From Marivita hallyeonensis (GTDB lineage Bacteria > Pseudomonadota > Alphaproteobacteria > Rhodobacterales > Rhodobacteraceae), in contig NZ_FQXC01000001.1 in the NCBI RefSeq assembly GCF_900129875.1, forward strand, positions 744,001 through 808,000: DNA of 64,000 bases, written 5' to 3'. The notes beneath the pieces are model-generated. The model saw only the letters and a program-made list of their open reading frames with translations. It searched no databases and was not told where the DNA came from. This document shows positions 34,632 through 43,779 of the stretch, piece by piece. The translations under genes were made by a program, and so were the position numbers. Numbering within the stretch: position 1 is the first letter of the stretch; each line of letters begins with the position of its first letter.

Positions 34632-35168
34632 ATGTCTAGCTTTATCAAATCCCTTGCCATCGCCGCTGCGACCAGCACGGTTCTCATCACCAGCGCTGTT
34701 GCCCAAGATGTCCCACCCACCTCTGATGTTGCCGATCACCATGCCGTCACCGACGCGCTGATCCGTTTCACCAACGGGATGGACACCGACAATGGCGCGC
34801 TCATCGCATCCGCCTTTGCCGAAGCCGGCATCGCCGACTTCACCCCGGCCGCTGCTCGCGTGGGCATGCAGTTCCCGGTTCTGGAAGGGCGCGAGAACAT
34901 CGTTTCGGCTTTGGTGCCCTTTGCCTCAAGCTTCACCACGTCTCATTCCGTCACAAACGCACGGGTGGATGTACAAGGTGATACGACCACGCTCTATGCC
35001 CTGGTCGAGGCGCAGCACCTGCCGACGGACGACGGGTCGCGCAATTTCATGATGATGAACCAGTACCGGATCGACCTGGTTCGCGAAGGCGATCAATGGG
35101 TCATGTCCCGCATGACCATCGACAACCTTTGGTCCGAAGGCGACCTCGCCGTGATGACCGGCGGCTGA
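34632..35168 (+). CDS. Exported nuclear-transport-factor-2-like (SnoaL) protein
   Basis: A protein of 178 residues. A signal peptide (FIKSLAIAAATSTVLITSAVAQ) is followed by a SnoaL/NTF2-like domain: DHHAVTDALIRFTNGMDTDN, then the conserved strand end WVMSRMTIDNLWSEGDL. Such folds include isomerases, dehydratases and ligand carriers. Which applies is not clear. RBS GGAG sits just before ATG 34632, and the start follows the monooxygenase stop by 25 bases. Confidence 0.8.
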   Translation: MSSFIKSLAIAAATSTVLITSAVAQDVPPTSDVADHHAVTDALIRFTNGMDTDNGALIASAFAEAGIADFTPAAARVGMQFPVLEGRENIVSALVPFASSFTTSHSVTNARVDVQGDTTTLYALVEAQHLPTDDGSRNFMMMNQYRIDLVREGDQWVMSRMTIDNLWSEGDLAVMTGG

Positions 35169-35253
35169 CGCCCAGTTCACCCACACAACCGACAGCGAGA
35201 CCGATGGAGACCCACCGGTCTTGCTCCTCGATCACTTCCAGATTGGATAAACT

Positions 35254-35955
35254 ATGCCGCTCGATCTTTCCACGTCACCCCTTGCTGCCCGCTGGCCCTC
35301 GCACCATCCTGACTTCATTCAGCTCTACACCGAACACACGCCCAACGGGGCCAAGGTGTCGATCGCACTTGAAGAGCTGGGCCTTCCTTATGAGGTCCAC
35401 CACGTTTCCCTTGCCGCCAAAGAGCAGAAGACACAGGAGTTTCTCCACCTTAATCTTAATGGCAAAATCCCGGCCATCATTGATCCCGATGGGCCAGGCG
35501 GTGCCCCGACGGGCATCTTCGAAAGCGGCGCGATCCTGTTCTACCTTGCGGAAAAGACTGGACGCCTCATGCCGAGTGATGCCGCGGGCCGTCTTGAGAC
35601 ACTACAATGGTTGATGTTCCAGATGGCAAGCATCGGTCCGATGTTCGGCCAGTTCGGGCACTTCTACAAAGTGATGGCTGGCAAACTGGCTGATCCTTAT
35701 CCCGTCGAGAAGTATGCCGCAGAGACTCGCAGGCTCTACTCTGTGATCGACACGCGCCTTGATGGCCGCGATTGGCTTGTGGGCGATAGCTTAGGCATTG
35801 CAGATATCGCCGTCGCGCCTTGGATCTGGTGTATGGAAGAGATCTATCGCGGCGGAGATCTTATCGAAGCTCAGGGCTTCGCAAACCTTCGCCGTTGGTA
35901 CGACGCGATCACCCGGTTGCCATCTTGGGAGAGGGGCCTTTTTGTCGGCAAGTGA
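35254..35955 (+). CDS. Glutathione S-transferase, Nu class (YfcG/YghU-like)
   Basis: A protein of 233 residues with a thioredoxin-like N-terminal domain (LYTEHTPNGAKVSIALEELG, LNGKIPAIIDPDG, ESGAILFYLAEKTG) and an all-helical C-terminal domain. The T-P-N-G motif marks the Nu class, which has disulfide reductase and peroxidase activity using glutathione disulfide. Third gene of the putative LysR-controlled set, 85 bases after the NTF2-like gene. Together with the monooxygenase it suggests response to quinones or organic electrophiles (inference). Confidence 0.85.
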   Translation: MPLDLSTSPLAARWPSHHPDFIQLYTEHTPNGAKVSIALEELGLPYEVHHVSLAAKEQKTQEFLHLNLNGKIPAIIDPDGPGGAPTGIFESGAILFYLAEKTGRLMPSDAAGRLETLQWLMFQMASIGPMFGQFGHFYKVMAGKLADPYPVEKYAAETRRLYSVIDTRLDGRDWLVGDSLGIADIAVAPWIWCMEEIYRGGDLIEAQGFANLRRWYDAITRLPSWERGLFVGK

Positions 35956-36040
35956 AGCGAATGTCGGTTCAGCGCGCAGTTCTGGCATTCGTGCACACCG
36001 CAGCAACGAGAAGTTTGGGCTCCTAGCCGACCTTCGCCGA

Positions 36041-37678
36041 TCACAGTGCCTTCGCGCGCTCCCGGAGCTGGAACTTCTGGATCTTCCCGGTCGAGGTTTT
36101 GGGCAATTCCTCGAACACCACCTTTTTCGGTGTCTTGAACCCGGCGAGTTTCGTCCGTGCAAAGGCGATGAGGTCGGCCTCGGACACCGAATGATTGTCC
36201 TTCAACTCTACAAAGGCACAGGGCACTTCGCCCCATGTGTCGTCGGGCTTGGCGACCACGGCACACAGAAGCACCGCGTCATGGGCCATCAGACATCCCT
36301 CGACTTCGACGGATGAGATGTTCTCGCCGCCCGAGATGATGATGTCCTTCGCCCGGTCCGCGATCTGCACGTAGTTGTCCGGATGCATGATCGCGATGTC
36401 GCCGGAGTGGAAATGCCCGCCTTCGAAGGATTCGGCGGTGGCTTCGGGGTTCTTGAGATACCCTTTCATCACGGAATTGCCCCGCATGACGATTTCGCCC
36501 TGGGTTTTCCCATCGCGCGGGACGGGGACGTTCTTGTCGTCTACCACGTCAAGCTTTTCCATCATCGGGAAGGCCACACCCTGACGCGCCTTGATCGCGG
36601 CCTGGTCGTCCTGGCTCAACCCGTCCCACGCCTCGCCATTCCACACGCACTCGGTGACATGCCCGTAGGTTTCGGTCAGCCCGTAGACTTGCATCACGCT
36701 GAAGCCCATGTCGCCGATCTTGGCGAGTGTTGCCGGGGCCGGGGGTGCGCCAGCGGTGTAGACCTGCACATCGTGGTCGAATGTCCGCCGGTCGGACGGA
36801 TCGGAATTGACGATCATGTTGAGGACAATCGGCGCGCCTCCGAAATGGGTGACGCCTTCGTCCGCAATCGCGTCATAGATCGCCTTCGCGGTGATATCGC
36901 GGCAGCACACCACCGTGCCGCCGAGAAGCGGCATCATCCAGGTGTGGTTCCAGCCGTTGCAGTGGAAGAGCGGCACAATCGTCAGATACTTGGGCCGCAA
37001 CGTCAGTTGCCAACTCACCACCGTGCCCATGGTCATCAGATACGCGCCCCGGTGGTGGTACACCACGCCTTTGGGTCGTCCAGTCGTGCCTGACGTGTAA
37101 TTGAGCGCAAGGCTCTCCCACTCGTCCTCGGGCATGATCCATTCGAAGTCCGGATCACCCCCTGCCAAGACCTCTTCGTATTCGGGGTAGTCACTGGTCG
37201 CGGCGACACCTTCATGCGGATCGGCCACCTCGATCACCTTCGGGGCGGCGCCGTCCATCTGCTCCATCGCTTGCGCAAGCACCGACATGAATTGCGGATC
37301 GCACAACACTACCTTCGCCTCGCCGTGATCGAGGATGTAGGCAATCGTGTCCACATCCAGCCGCGTGTTGATCGTGTTGAGCACCGCACCGCAGGCGGGG
37401 ACGCCGAAATGCGCTTCTGCCTGCGCCGGGATGTTGGGCAGGATCGTCGCGACCACGTCGCCCGGTTTCACACCCATGTCCACCAAAGCCGATGCGAGGC
37501 GCGACACGCGCTCATGGTATTCGCGATAGGTCTTGCGGTGGGGTCCGTGCACGACGGCCAGCGTGTCGGGAAACACCTCTGCCGCGCGTCTGAGATGTGA
37601 CAAGGGTGTCAGGGGAACATAGTTCGCCGCACGCTTCTCCAGACCGGTCTCATCGCGCATCCAACCCATCGTCGTCAC
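36041..37678 (-). CDS. Acyl-CoA synthetase (AMP-binding)
   Basis: Activates a carboxylic acid to its CoA thioester through an acyl-AMP. A protein of 545 residues. The P-loop-like motif is YTSGTTGRPKGVVYHH, with the A5 motif YGLTETYGHVTE, GDIAIMHPDNYVQIADRAKD and the C-terminal lysine segment ELPKTSTGKIQKFQLRE. It resembles medium- or long-chain acyl-CoA ligases and is likely part of the fatty-acid region that follows. An exact substrate such as fatty acid or methylmercaptopropionate cannot be read from the sequence. Divergent from the small sulfotransferase gene. Confidence 0.88.
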   Translation of the reverse strand: MTTMGWMRDETGLEKRAANYVPLTPLSHLRRAAEVFPDTLAVVHGPHRKTYREYHERVSRLASALVDMGVKPGDVVATILPNIPAQAEAHFGVPACGAVLNTINTRLDVDTIAYILDHGEAKVVLCDPQFMSVLAQAMEQMDGAAPKVIEVADPHEGVAATSDYPEYEEVLAGGDPDFEWIMPEDEWESLALNYTSGTTGRPKGVVYHHRGAYLMTMGTVVSWQLTLRPKYLTIVPLFHCNGWNHTWMMPLLGGTVVCCRDITAKAIYDAIADEGVTHFGGAPIVLNMIVNSDPSDRRTFDHDVQVYTAGAPPAPATLAKIGDMGFSVMQVYGLTETYGHVTECVWNGEAWDGLSQDDQAAIKARQGVAFPMMEKLDVVDDKNVPVPRDGKTQGEIVMRGNSVMKGYLKNPEATAESFEGGHFHSGDIAIMHPDNYVQIADRAKDIIISGGENISSVEVEGCLMAHDAVLLCAVVAKPDDTWGEVPCAFVELKDNHSVSEADLIAFARTKLAGFKTPKKVVFEELPKTSTGKIQKFQLRERAKAL

Positions 37679-37775
37679 TCCCCAGTGGAATTCGTGTCCT
37701 GTGACATAGCGCAGGGATCGTGCGGAGGAAAAGCAATTCCTTGCGCGTTGCCATTCTCAATGGCACCTCTGGCGC

Positions 37776-38426
37776 ATGATCATTTCGCCGGGCCGCAAAT
37801 TCATCTTCGTGCACATTCCCAAGACGGGCGGCACATCCGTGGCATTGGCGCTTGAAGACCGCGCGCATCGGGACGACATCCTGATCGGTGACACGCCAAA
37901 GGCGCAGAAGCGAAAAGGGCGGTTGAAAGGTCTCAAGGCTCAAGGCCGGCTGTGGAAGCACAGCACTCTGGCGGATATCGGCGGCGTGTTGCCGCCCGAA
38001 GAGCTCTCGCGGATGTTCGTCTTCACGCTGGTGCGCAATCCCTGGGACCGCATGGTGAGCTACTACCACTGGCTACGCGCCCAAAACTTCGATCATCCGG
38101 CGGTGCGGCTGGCTAAACAAAGCGATTTCGACCGCTTTGTCTGCGCCGACGAAACCCGCGCGAGTTTTGAGGCGGCCTCCTTTGCCAGCTACGTCACGGA
38201 CACTGAGGGTGCGGAGCGGTGCAATGCTTTTGTGCGGCTGGAAAGGCTGGAAGAAGACCTTGCCCCGGTCTGGGATCATTTGGGGTTCACGCTGCCGATC
38301 CCTCATGCAAACGCGTCAGACCGGCCCCGCGACTATCGTTCGGCCTACACGGACCTTACCGCCGACGCCGTGGCGCAGATGTGCGCTCAGGATATCGCCC
38401 GATTCGACTACCATTTTTCCGCCTAA
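37776..38426 (+). CDS. Sulfotransferase family 2 domain protein
   Basis: A sulfotransferase-like protein of 216 residues. 5'-phosphosulfate loop: KFIFVHIPKTGGTSVALAL. 3'-phosphate segment: FTLVRNPWDRMVSYYHWLR. It is close to bacterial proteins that sulfate carbohydrates, but no acceptor is known. It interrupts the otherwise minus-strand acyl-CoA region. Second family member in this window (other at 775-1683), and the two differ in length and motif wording. Confidence 0.85.
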   Translation: MIISPGRKFIFVHIPKTGGTSVALALEDRAHRDDILIGDTPKAQKRKGRLKGLKAQGRLWKHSTLADIGGVLPPEELSRMFVFTLVRNPWDRMVSYYHWLRAQNFDHPAVRLAKQSDFDRFVCADETRASFEAASFASYVTDTEGAERCNAFVRLERLEEDLAPVWDHLGFTLPIPHANASDRPRDYRSAYTDLTADAVAQMCAQDIARFDYHFSA

Positions 38427-38596
38427 TTTTTGGGCTATTGTGAAAGATGTGCCGCAGATATCGGCGAAACACAGGCTTATGCTGCAGTGCAGCAATTCGT
38501 CGGTGCACAAATAGGAGTTTTGCGGCACGGTATTTTTGACCGTCCGTAAGAGACGGCTTTCACGCAAGGGAGGACACTTGAAAAAGGAGTACTCTC

Positions 38597-38791
38597 ATGT
38601 GTCTGACTGCCGAAGCTCTCGCCCTGTTTCTCAACATGATCGCGGTTCCGGAAATCTCGATGGAACCGGGCCGCATTGTCGTCCACGCGGAAACCCGCGA
38701 CGCGCATTGGGTCGCGGTTGAAGACGAATGGTGTACTATGGCGCCACAGATCGACCGGATGGACCGGTTCGCGTCCCTGCGCGCCGAGTGA
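38597..38791 (+). CDS. Small acidic protein, unknown
   Basis: A protein of 64 residues (MCLTAEALALFLNMIAVPEI at the start), mostly acidic with no known domain. The RBS AAAAAGGAG (38580-38588) eight bases before the ATG is strong and supports expression despite the short length. Three GCCGGGC hairpins follow directly. Confidence 0.55.
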   Translation: MCLTAEALALFLNMIAVPEISMEPGRIVVHAETRDAHWVAVEDEWCTMAPQIDRMDRFASLRAE

Positions 38792-38802
38792 ATGGTGCGT
38801 CG

Positions 38803-38897
38803 GCCGGGCTCAAACCCGGCGCCTGAAAAGAAATAAGCCGGGCAAGTGCCCGGCCTACATGTTCTGTCCTTCTGCGTCGGCCGGGCGTTAGCCCGGC
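38803..38897. repeat. Three successive GCCGGGC hairpins
   Basis: Stems at 38803-38820 (GCCGGG/CCCGGC), 38837-38854 (GCCGGGC/GCCCGGC, AAGT loop) and 38880-38897 (same arms, GTTA loop). They occupy the gap between the small gene and the 3' end of the hydratase/dehydrogenase gene. Probably a bidirectional terminator and mRNA-stabilising repeat. Confidence 0.75.
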
Positions 38898-38904
38898 ACA
38901 CAGA

Positions 38905-41103
38905 TCACGCCGCTTTCGCCTCCGGCGCGAAACGTCCGTAGAAGGTCTGACCCTTCGACGCCATGTCGCGCAGCAATTCGGGGCAGGCGAAGCGGTCGCC
39001 AAAGGCTTCCGTCAGCTCGTCACAGCGGGCGGCCGCGTATTCCGCGCCCAGCATGTCGAGCCAGGAGAGCGGACCGCCGGACCACGGCGCAAAGCCCCAG
39101 CCAAGGATCGCGCCCACGTCGCCTTCGCGAATATCCATCAGAACGCCATCTTCCAACGCGCGGACCGCCTCCAACGACTGCGCGAAGAGCAGACGATGCT
39201 GCACATCGACCAAGTCCGGCTGATCTTCGGCCTGCGGGTACTGCGCCGCGACAACCTCGGACAGACCCTGACGCTTGCCCTTCTCGTCGTAGTCGTAGAA
39301 ACCCGCCGCCGATTTCCGGCCCAGACGGCCTTCGCCTTCCATCCAGAAGATGACCTCGTCGACGGCCTCGTCCGGATAGGCATCGCCCATCGCGGCCTTG
39401 GTCGCACGCGCGATCTTCGCCCCAAGATCAATCGATGTCTCATCGACCAGCTGCAGCGGGCCAAGTGGCATTCCCACCATCTTCGCCGCGTTCTCGATTA
39501 GCGCAGGCGCCACACCTTCCTTCACCATACGAATGCCTTCGTTGATGTAAGGAATGATGCAGCGGTTGGCGTAGAAGAACCGCGCGTCGTTCACGACAAT
39601 TGGCGTTTTCCGGATCTGGCGCACGAAGTCCAAGGCCTTCGCCACGGCACGATCGCCCGTCGCCTCACCCTTGATGATCTCCACCAGCATCATCTTCTCG
39701 ACCGGTGAGAAGAAGTGGATGCCGATGAACTGCTCTGGCCGCTTCGACGCCTTCGCAAGTTCGGTGATCGGCAGGGTCGAGGTGTTGGTGGCAAAGATGC
39801 AATCTTCACCGATCACCTCTTCGACCTTCGCGGTCACCTCTGCCTTGATCTTCGGATCCTCGAACACCGCTTCGACGATCAGGTCACAGCCCGCAAGTGC
39901 CGCATAATCCGTGGTCGCGGTGATCCGACCCAGCATCGCGTCCGCCTTGTCCTGTGTGATCTTTTTCCGGCTGACACCCTTGGCAGTGTAATCGGCCACA
40001 TAGGCCTTACCTTTGTCCGCCGCCGCCTGTTCGCGGTCCAGGAGCACAACTTCGATGCCCGCCTGCGCCGACACCAGTGCGATGCCCGCACCCATCATGC
40101 CAGCACCCAGAACACCGACCTTCTTCACCGCCTGGTCATCAACATCCGCCGGACGCACCGCGCCCTTTTCAAGCGCTTGCTTGTTGATGAAGAGCGACCG
40201 GATCATCGCGGACGAGGACGGATTCATCAGCACATTCGTGAACCAGCGCGCCTCGATCTGCAGCGCCGTGTCGAAGGGCACCAACGCGCCTTCGTAGACC
40301 GCCGAGAGCAACGCCTTGGCCGCCGGATAGACACCCTTGGTCTTGCCATGCACCATCGCCGACGCGCCGACAAAGGTCATGAACCCTGCAGGGTGATAAG
40401 GCGCGCCGCCGGGCATCTTGTACCCCTTGGCATCCCAAGGCTTCACGATATCCGCGTCCTTGGCGTTCAACACCCACTCGCGCGCCGCCGCGACCGGATC
40501 GTCCACCACCTCATCAATCAGGCCCGCGGCCTTGGCTTTCTTCGGATCGCTGAGCTTACCTTCCAGCAGGAACGGCGAAGCCGCCATCGCGCCCATCTTG
40601 CGCACGAGACGTGTCGTGCCGCCCGCGCCCGGGAAGATGCCCACGAGGATCTCGGGCAGGCCGATCTTGGCCTTCGGATTGTCGGCGGCGAAAATCCGGT
40701 GAGTGGCCAGCGGCACTTCGAGCCCGATGCCCAAGGCTGTCCCCGGCAGTGCCGCCGCAATCGGCTTGCCACCTTTGAGCGTCTTCGGGTCCATGCCCGC
40801 CCGCTCGATCTTGCGCAGCATCTTGTGGCCGTTCATCGTGAAATCGAACAGCGCCTGTGCCGGGTTGTCACCGGCCTCTGCCCGGATTGTCGCCAGCACG
40901 TTGAGGTCCATCCCGCCCGCGAAATCGGGCTTGCCCGAGGTGATGACGATGCCTTTCACCGCGTCGTCCGCCAGCGCGTCGTCAATCAGATCGTTGAGCA
41001 CGACCATCGAGTCGCGGCTCATGACGTTCATGGATTTCCCAGGCACATCCCAGGTGATGATCGCGACGCCATCGGCGTCTTTCTGCATCGTGAAGTCAGT
41101 CAT
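38905..41103 (-). CDS. fadJ: Enoyl-CoA hydratase / 3-hydroxyacyl-CoA dehydrogenase (FadB/FadJ type)
   Basis: A two-domain beta-oxidation enzyme of 732 residues. The N-terminal hydratase/isomerase domain has KPIAAALPGTALGIGLEVPL and GIFPGAGGTTRLVRKMGAMA. The central NAD-binding site is VGVLGAGMMGAGIALVSAQA, and the C-terminal helical domain ends with LLRDMASKGQTFYGRFAPEA. It catalyses the second and third steps of beta-oxidation. The start was chosen at 41103, because the longer frame overlaps the next gene and is not protein-like. The thiolase (41606) is its natural partner, with an NTF2-like gene between. Confidence 0.92.
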   Translation of the reverse strand: MTDFTMQKDADGVAIITWDVPGKSMNVMSRDSMVVLNDLIDDALADDAVKGIVITSGKPDFAGGMDLNVLATIRAEAGDNPAQALFDFTMNGHKMLRKIERAGMDPKTLKGGKPIAAALPGTALGIGLEVPLATHRIFAADNPKAKIGLPEILVGIFPGAGGTTRLVRKMGAMAASPFLLEGKLSDPKKAKAAGLIDEVVDDPVAAAREWVLNAKDADIVKPWDAKGYKMPGGAPYHPAGFMTFVGASAMVHGKTKGVYPAAKALLSAVYEGALVPFDTALQIEARWFTNVLMNPSSSAMIRSLFINKQALEKGAVRPADVDDQAVKKVGVLGAGMMGAGIALVSAQAGIEVVLLDREQAAADKGKAYVADYTAKGVSRKKITQDKADAMLGRITATTDYAALAGCDLIVEAVFEDPKIKAEVTAKVEEVIGEDCIFATNTSTLPITELAKASKRPEQFIGIHFFSPVEKMMLVEIIKGEATGDRAVAKALDFVRQIRKTPIVVNDARFFYANRCIIPYINEGIRMVKEGVAPALIENAAKMVGMPLGPLQLVDETSIDLGAKIARATKAAMGDAYPDEAVDEVIFWMEGEGRLGRKSAAGFYDYDEKGKRQGLSEVVAAQYPQAEDQPDLVDVQHRLLFAQSLEAVRALEDGVLMDIREGDVGAILGWGFAPWSGGPLSWLDMLGAEYAAARCDELTEAFGDRFACPELLRDMASKGQTFYGRFAPEAKAA

Positions 41104-41125
41104 TCTTGGTCTCCTTTTCGGACCA

Positions 41126-41602
41126 TCACATCTCGGCCCGAGGCGCGGCGTGTGAGGCTGAAGTCTGTTGTTTTTCCTTCGGCAACATCGCGGCCGCATG
41201 GGCCGGGTCTTCGCCGATGGCGTAATTGCTGGCCGTGATCTTCCAGGCTCCGTCGCGACGTTCGAGGGTGGACAGCACCGGGTAGGGTGGCCGGATCCGA
41301 TGCGAGCCGGAAAACATGTGCGACTCGTGCGTCGACAGGATCTTGTCCGGGGTCTGGTAATCGGCGGCGACACAGAAGCGGATGATCCGCGTCACTCCGA
41401 TCTGTCGGAAATGCCGGCGCACCTGATCGTAGACACTGCGGATGTCGGCAAGGTCCGTGATCTCGACGGTCGCATCGAACGTGTCATGACGGTAGGGCAG
41501 GGCAAACGCGTCGGCGAAAAGATCGAAATCCCCGCTGTCCAGACCGCGCCCGGTCCGGTCCAGCAGCTCTTCCGCAATCTCGATCGCCGGACGCGTCGTC
41601 AT
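41126..41602 (-). CDS. NTF2-like/SnoaL family protein
   Basis: A cytoplasmic protein of 158 residues with an NTF2-like cone fold: AIEIAEELLDRTGRGLDSGD then DFDLFADAFALPYRHDTFDA, with VLSTLERRDGAWKITASNYA near the end. No catalytic assignment. It lies inside the beta-oxidation operon between thiolase (4-base gap) and hydratase/dehydrogenase (22 bases), which suggests an accessory or housekeeping role with acyl-CoA substrates. Confidence 0.78.
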   Translation of the reverse strand: MTTRPAIEIAEELLDRTGRGLDSGDFDLFADAFALPYRHDTFDATVEITDLADIRSVYDQVRRHFRQIGVTRIIRFCVAADYQTPDKILSTHESHMFSGSHRIRPPYPVLSTLERRDGAWKITASNYAIGEDPAHAAAMLPKEKQQTSASHAAPRAEM

Positions 41603-41605
41603 GGC

Positions 41606-42817
41606 TTACACCCGCTCGATGATCGTGGCCGCGCCCATGCCGGACGCGATGCAGAGCGTAGCAAGGCCGGTGCCTTTGCCGGTCCGCTCCAGCTCGTCCA
41701 GCAACGTGCCGATGATGATCGCGCCGGTCGCGCCCAGCGGGTGACCCATCGCGATGGAGCCCCCGTTCACGTTGACCACGCTGTCATCCACAGCAAACGC
41801 CTGCATGAAGCGCAGAACGACCGACGCGAAGGCTTCGTTCACCTCGAAAAGGTCGATATCACTGATGCTCATGCCGGTATCAGCGAGGATCTTCTCGGTG
41901 ACTGGTACAGGCCCGGTAAGCATGATGGTCGGATCGGTGCCGATCTTCGCCGTCGCCTTGATCCGCGCGCGGGGTTTCAGGCCCCACTTCTCGCCAAATT
42001 CCTTGTTACCGATCAGCACACCCGCGGCACCGTCTACGATGCCCGAGGAATTGCCCGCATGGTGAATGTGATTGATCCGTTCCAGATGCGGGTACTTCAT
42101 CAGCGCCACCGCATCAAAGCCCGGCATGACCTCGCCCATTTGCTGAAACGAGGGGTTCAGCGACCCGAGGCTCTGCATATCCGTGCCGGGGCGCATGTAT
42201 TCGTCGTGATCAAGGATGCTCAGACCGTTCTGGTCCTTTACCTCGATCATCGACTTGGCAAACCGCTTGTCGTCCCATGCCGCCTTCGCGCGCTTCTGGC
42301 TTTCAACGGCAAGGCTGTCCGCATCGTCGCGGCTGAAGCCATACTCTGTCGCGATGATGTCCGCAGAAATGCCCTGCGGTACGAAATACGTGTCCATCGC
42401 AATCGACGGATCGACGGCAATCGCCGCGCCGTCCGAGCCCATCGCCACGCGGCCCATCATTTCGACACCGCCCGCGATATAGGCGTCGCCTGCACCGCCC
42501 TTGACCTGGTTCGCGGCAAGGTTCACCGCTTCCATGCCCGAGGCACAAAACCGGTTGATGGCAAGACCGGGGATCGACTCGTCGAGGTTGGACGCAAGCA
42601 CTGCGGTCCGCGCGAGGCAGCCGCCCTGTTCGCCAACCTGGGTGACATTGCCCCAGATCACGTCCTCAACCGCATGGCCGTCGAGCCCGTTGCGATCCTT
42701 CACCGCGTTCAGAACCTGCGCCGACAGGCGCGCGCTCGTGACCTCGTGCAAGCTGCCGTCCTTGCGGCCCTTGCCGCGCGGTGTGCGCACCGCGTCGTAA
42801 ATATAGGCTTCCGTCAT
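41606..42817 (-). CDS. fadA: Acetyl-CoA C-acyltransferase (thiolase)
   Basis: Last step of beta-oxidation: cleaves 3-ketoacyl-CoA to acetyl-CoA and a shortened acyl-CoA. A protein of 403 residues. Nucleophilic Cys91 lies in NRFCASGMEAVNLAAN, the His motif is GGSIAMGHPLGATGA, and the second Cys (389) is in LCIASGMGAAT. Length and pattern fit degradative thiolases. Followed on the minus strand by the NTF2-like gene and the FadJ-type gene. Confidence 0.92.
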   Translation of the reverse strand: MTEAYIYDAVRTPRGKGRKDGSLHEVTSARLSAQVLNAVKDRNGLDGHAVEDVIWGNVTQVGEQGGCLARTAVLASNLDESIPGLAINRFCASGMEAVNLAANQVKGGAGDAYIAGGVEMMGRVAMGSDGAAIAVDPSIAMDTYFVPQGISADIIATEYGFSRDDADSLAVESQKRAKAAWDDKRFAKSMIEVKDQNGLSILDHDEYMRPGTDMQSLGSLNPSFQQMGEVMPGFDAVALMKYPHLERINHIHHAGNSSGIVDGAAGVLIGNKEFGEKWGLKPRARIKATAKIGTDPTIMLTGPVPVTEKILADTGMSISDIDLFEVNEAFASVVLRFMQAFAVDDSVVNVNGGSIAMGHPLGATGAIIIGTLLDELERTGKGTGLATLCIASGMGAATIIERV

Positions 42818-42830
42818 GTTTTTCTCCGTC

Positions 42831-43469
42831 TCAGGCCCAATCCGCAGGGGATCCGGGCATCAAATCGTAAGGGTGCTTCCAGCCGGGTATCGCTTGGATA
42901 TTGGACAGCCAGCGGTCGATATTGGGCCAATCCGCCCGGTCGAAACCGAACGGTTCGGGGTAGAAAAGATAGCCACAGCAGGTCAGGTCCGCGTTGGTGA
43001 CAGCATCCCCGACAATCCAGTCGCGCCCCTCAAGATGCGCGTCGAGTACGCCGTAGGCGGCTTTCATCCGGCCTTGCATAAAGGCGATGACCTCGGCCGG
43101 GCGCTTGTCTTCCGGCAGGAAGTTCATCAGGAACCGCAAAGGTCCCGACGTGCCGCTGAATTTCTGGTTGTCCCAGATGATCCAGCGCAGGATTTCAAGC
43201 TTCTCCGCCGCGTCTTGGCCGCCGAACTTGCCATAGGTGTCCGACAGATAGGTCTGGATCACTCCCGACTGTGACAGCTTGACGTCCCCGTCCACCAACA
43301 CAGGCGCTTCGCCCATTTCGTTGACATTGGCGCGGTAATCGGGCGTGCGCGTCTCGCCGTTGAAGAAATCGACCTTCACGGGCTCCCAATCCAGCCCCGC
43401 CAGTTCCAGCGCCAGCGCCGCCTTGTAGGAATGCCCGCTTTCGCCAAAGCAGTAGAGTTGGATCGTCAT
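42831..43469 (-). CDS. Glutathione S-transferase family protein
   Basis: A GST of 212 residues with an N-terminal thioredoxin-like domain (IQLYCFGESGHSYKAALALE, then GEAPVLVDGDVKLSQSG) and a helical C-terminal domain with the N-capping motif DAVTNADLTCCGYLF. Start 13 bases before the thiolase gene (minus strand), so likely first in that transcript. Upstream is the inverted-repeat element at 43510-43748. Substrate unknown, possibly electrophilic acyl products. Confidence 0.87.
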   Translation of the reverse strand: MTIQLYCFGESGHSYKAALALELAGLDWEPVKVDFFNGETRTPDYRANVNEMGEAPVLVDGDVKLSQSGVIQTYLSDTYGKFGGQDAAEKLEILRWIIWDNQKFSGTSGPLRFLMNFLPEDKRPAEVIAFMQGRMKAAYGVLDAHLEGRDWIVGDAVTNADLTCCGYLFYPEPFGFDRADWPNIDRWLSNIQAIPGWKHPYDLMPGSPADWA

Positions 43470-43509
43470 ATGGTCTGCTCCTCAACAGGCTGTGCATACC
43501 GGATGGGCT

Positions 43510-43748
43510 GGGATGCCTCCGGCGGGAGTTTATTTGGCAAGATGAAGCGGGAAGCGGCCTCTTCTTTACCGCCCGTTAAGGTTAACCGCCCCAAAATGTG
43601 TGCGCATGGCAGGCTGGAGAGCTGAGCCATGTGCAAGGTGAAGCCCCGGCGATGGTGCCTGACACCGCGTGGTAAAAAGGCCGACTGCCGGGGTGGAGCT
43701 TGCCTTACTCCTTCATCTTGCGGGATAAACTCCCGCCGGAGGCATCCC
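43510..43748. repeat. MITE-like element with 38-bp inverted repeats (239 bp)
   Basis: The arms 43510-43547 and 43711-43748 are inverted copies matching at 35 of 38 positions. They read GGGATGCCTCCGGCGGGAG followed by TTTAT and AAGATGAAG. The interior has no convincing gene but includes GGTTAACC and other small palindromes. It sits between the GST and acyl-CoA dehydrogenase genes and fills most of their 310-base gap. Related in arm design to 9091-9255. Confidence 0.7.
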
Positions 43749-43779
43749 GCACTCTCCAACTGCATGACGGTCGGGCGCA

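Noticed and set aside
38803-38897. Repeated GCCGGGC units as a CRISPR array
   Set aside because: Only three short hairpins with unequal spacing. Repeat length is too short and no cas genes are present.
39715-43000. Several long plus-strand frames opposite the thiolase and hydratase/dehydrogenase genes
   Set aside because: Shadows of the minus-strand beta-oxidation genes. No RBS or motifs.
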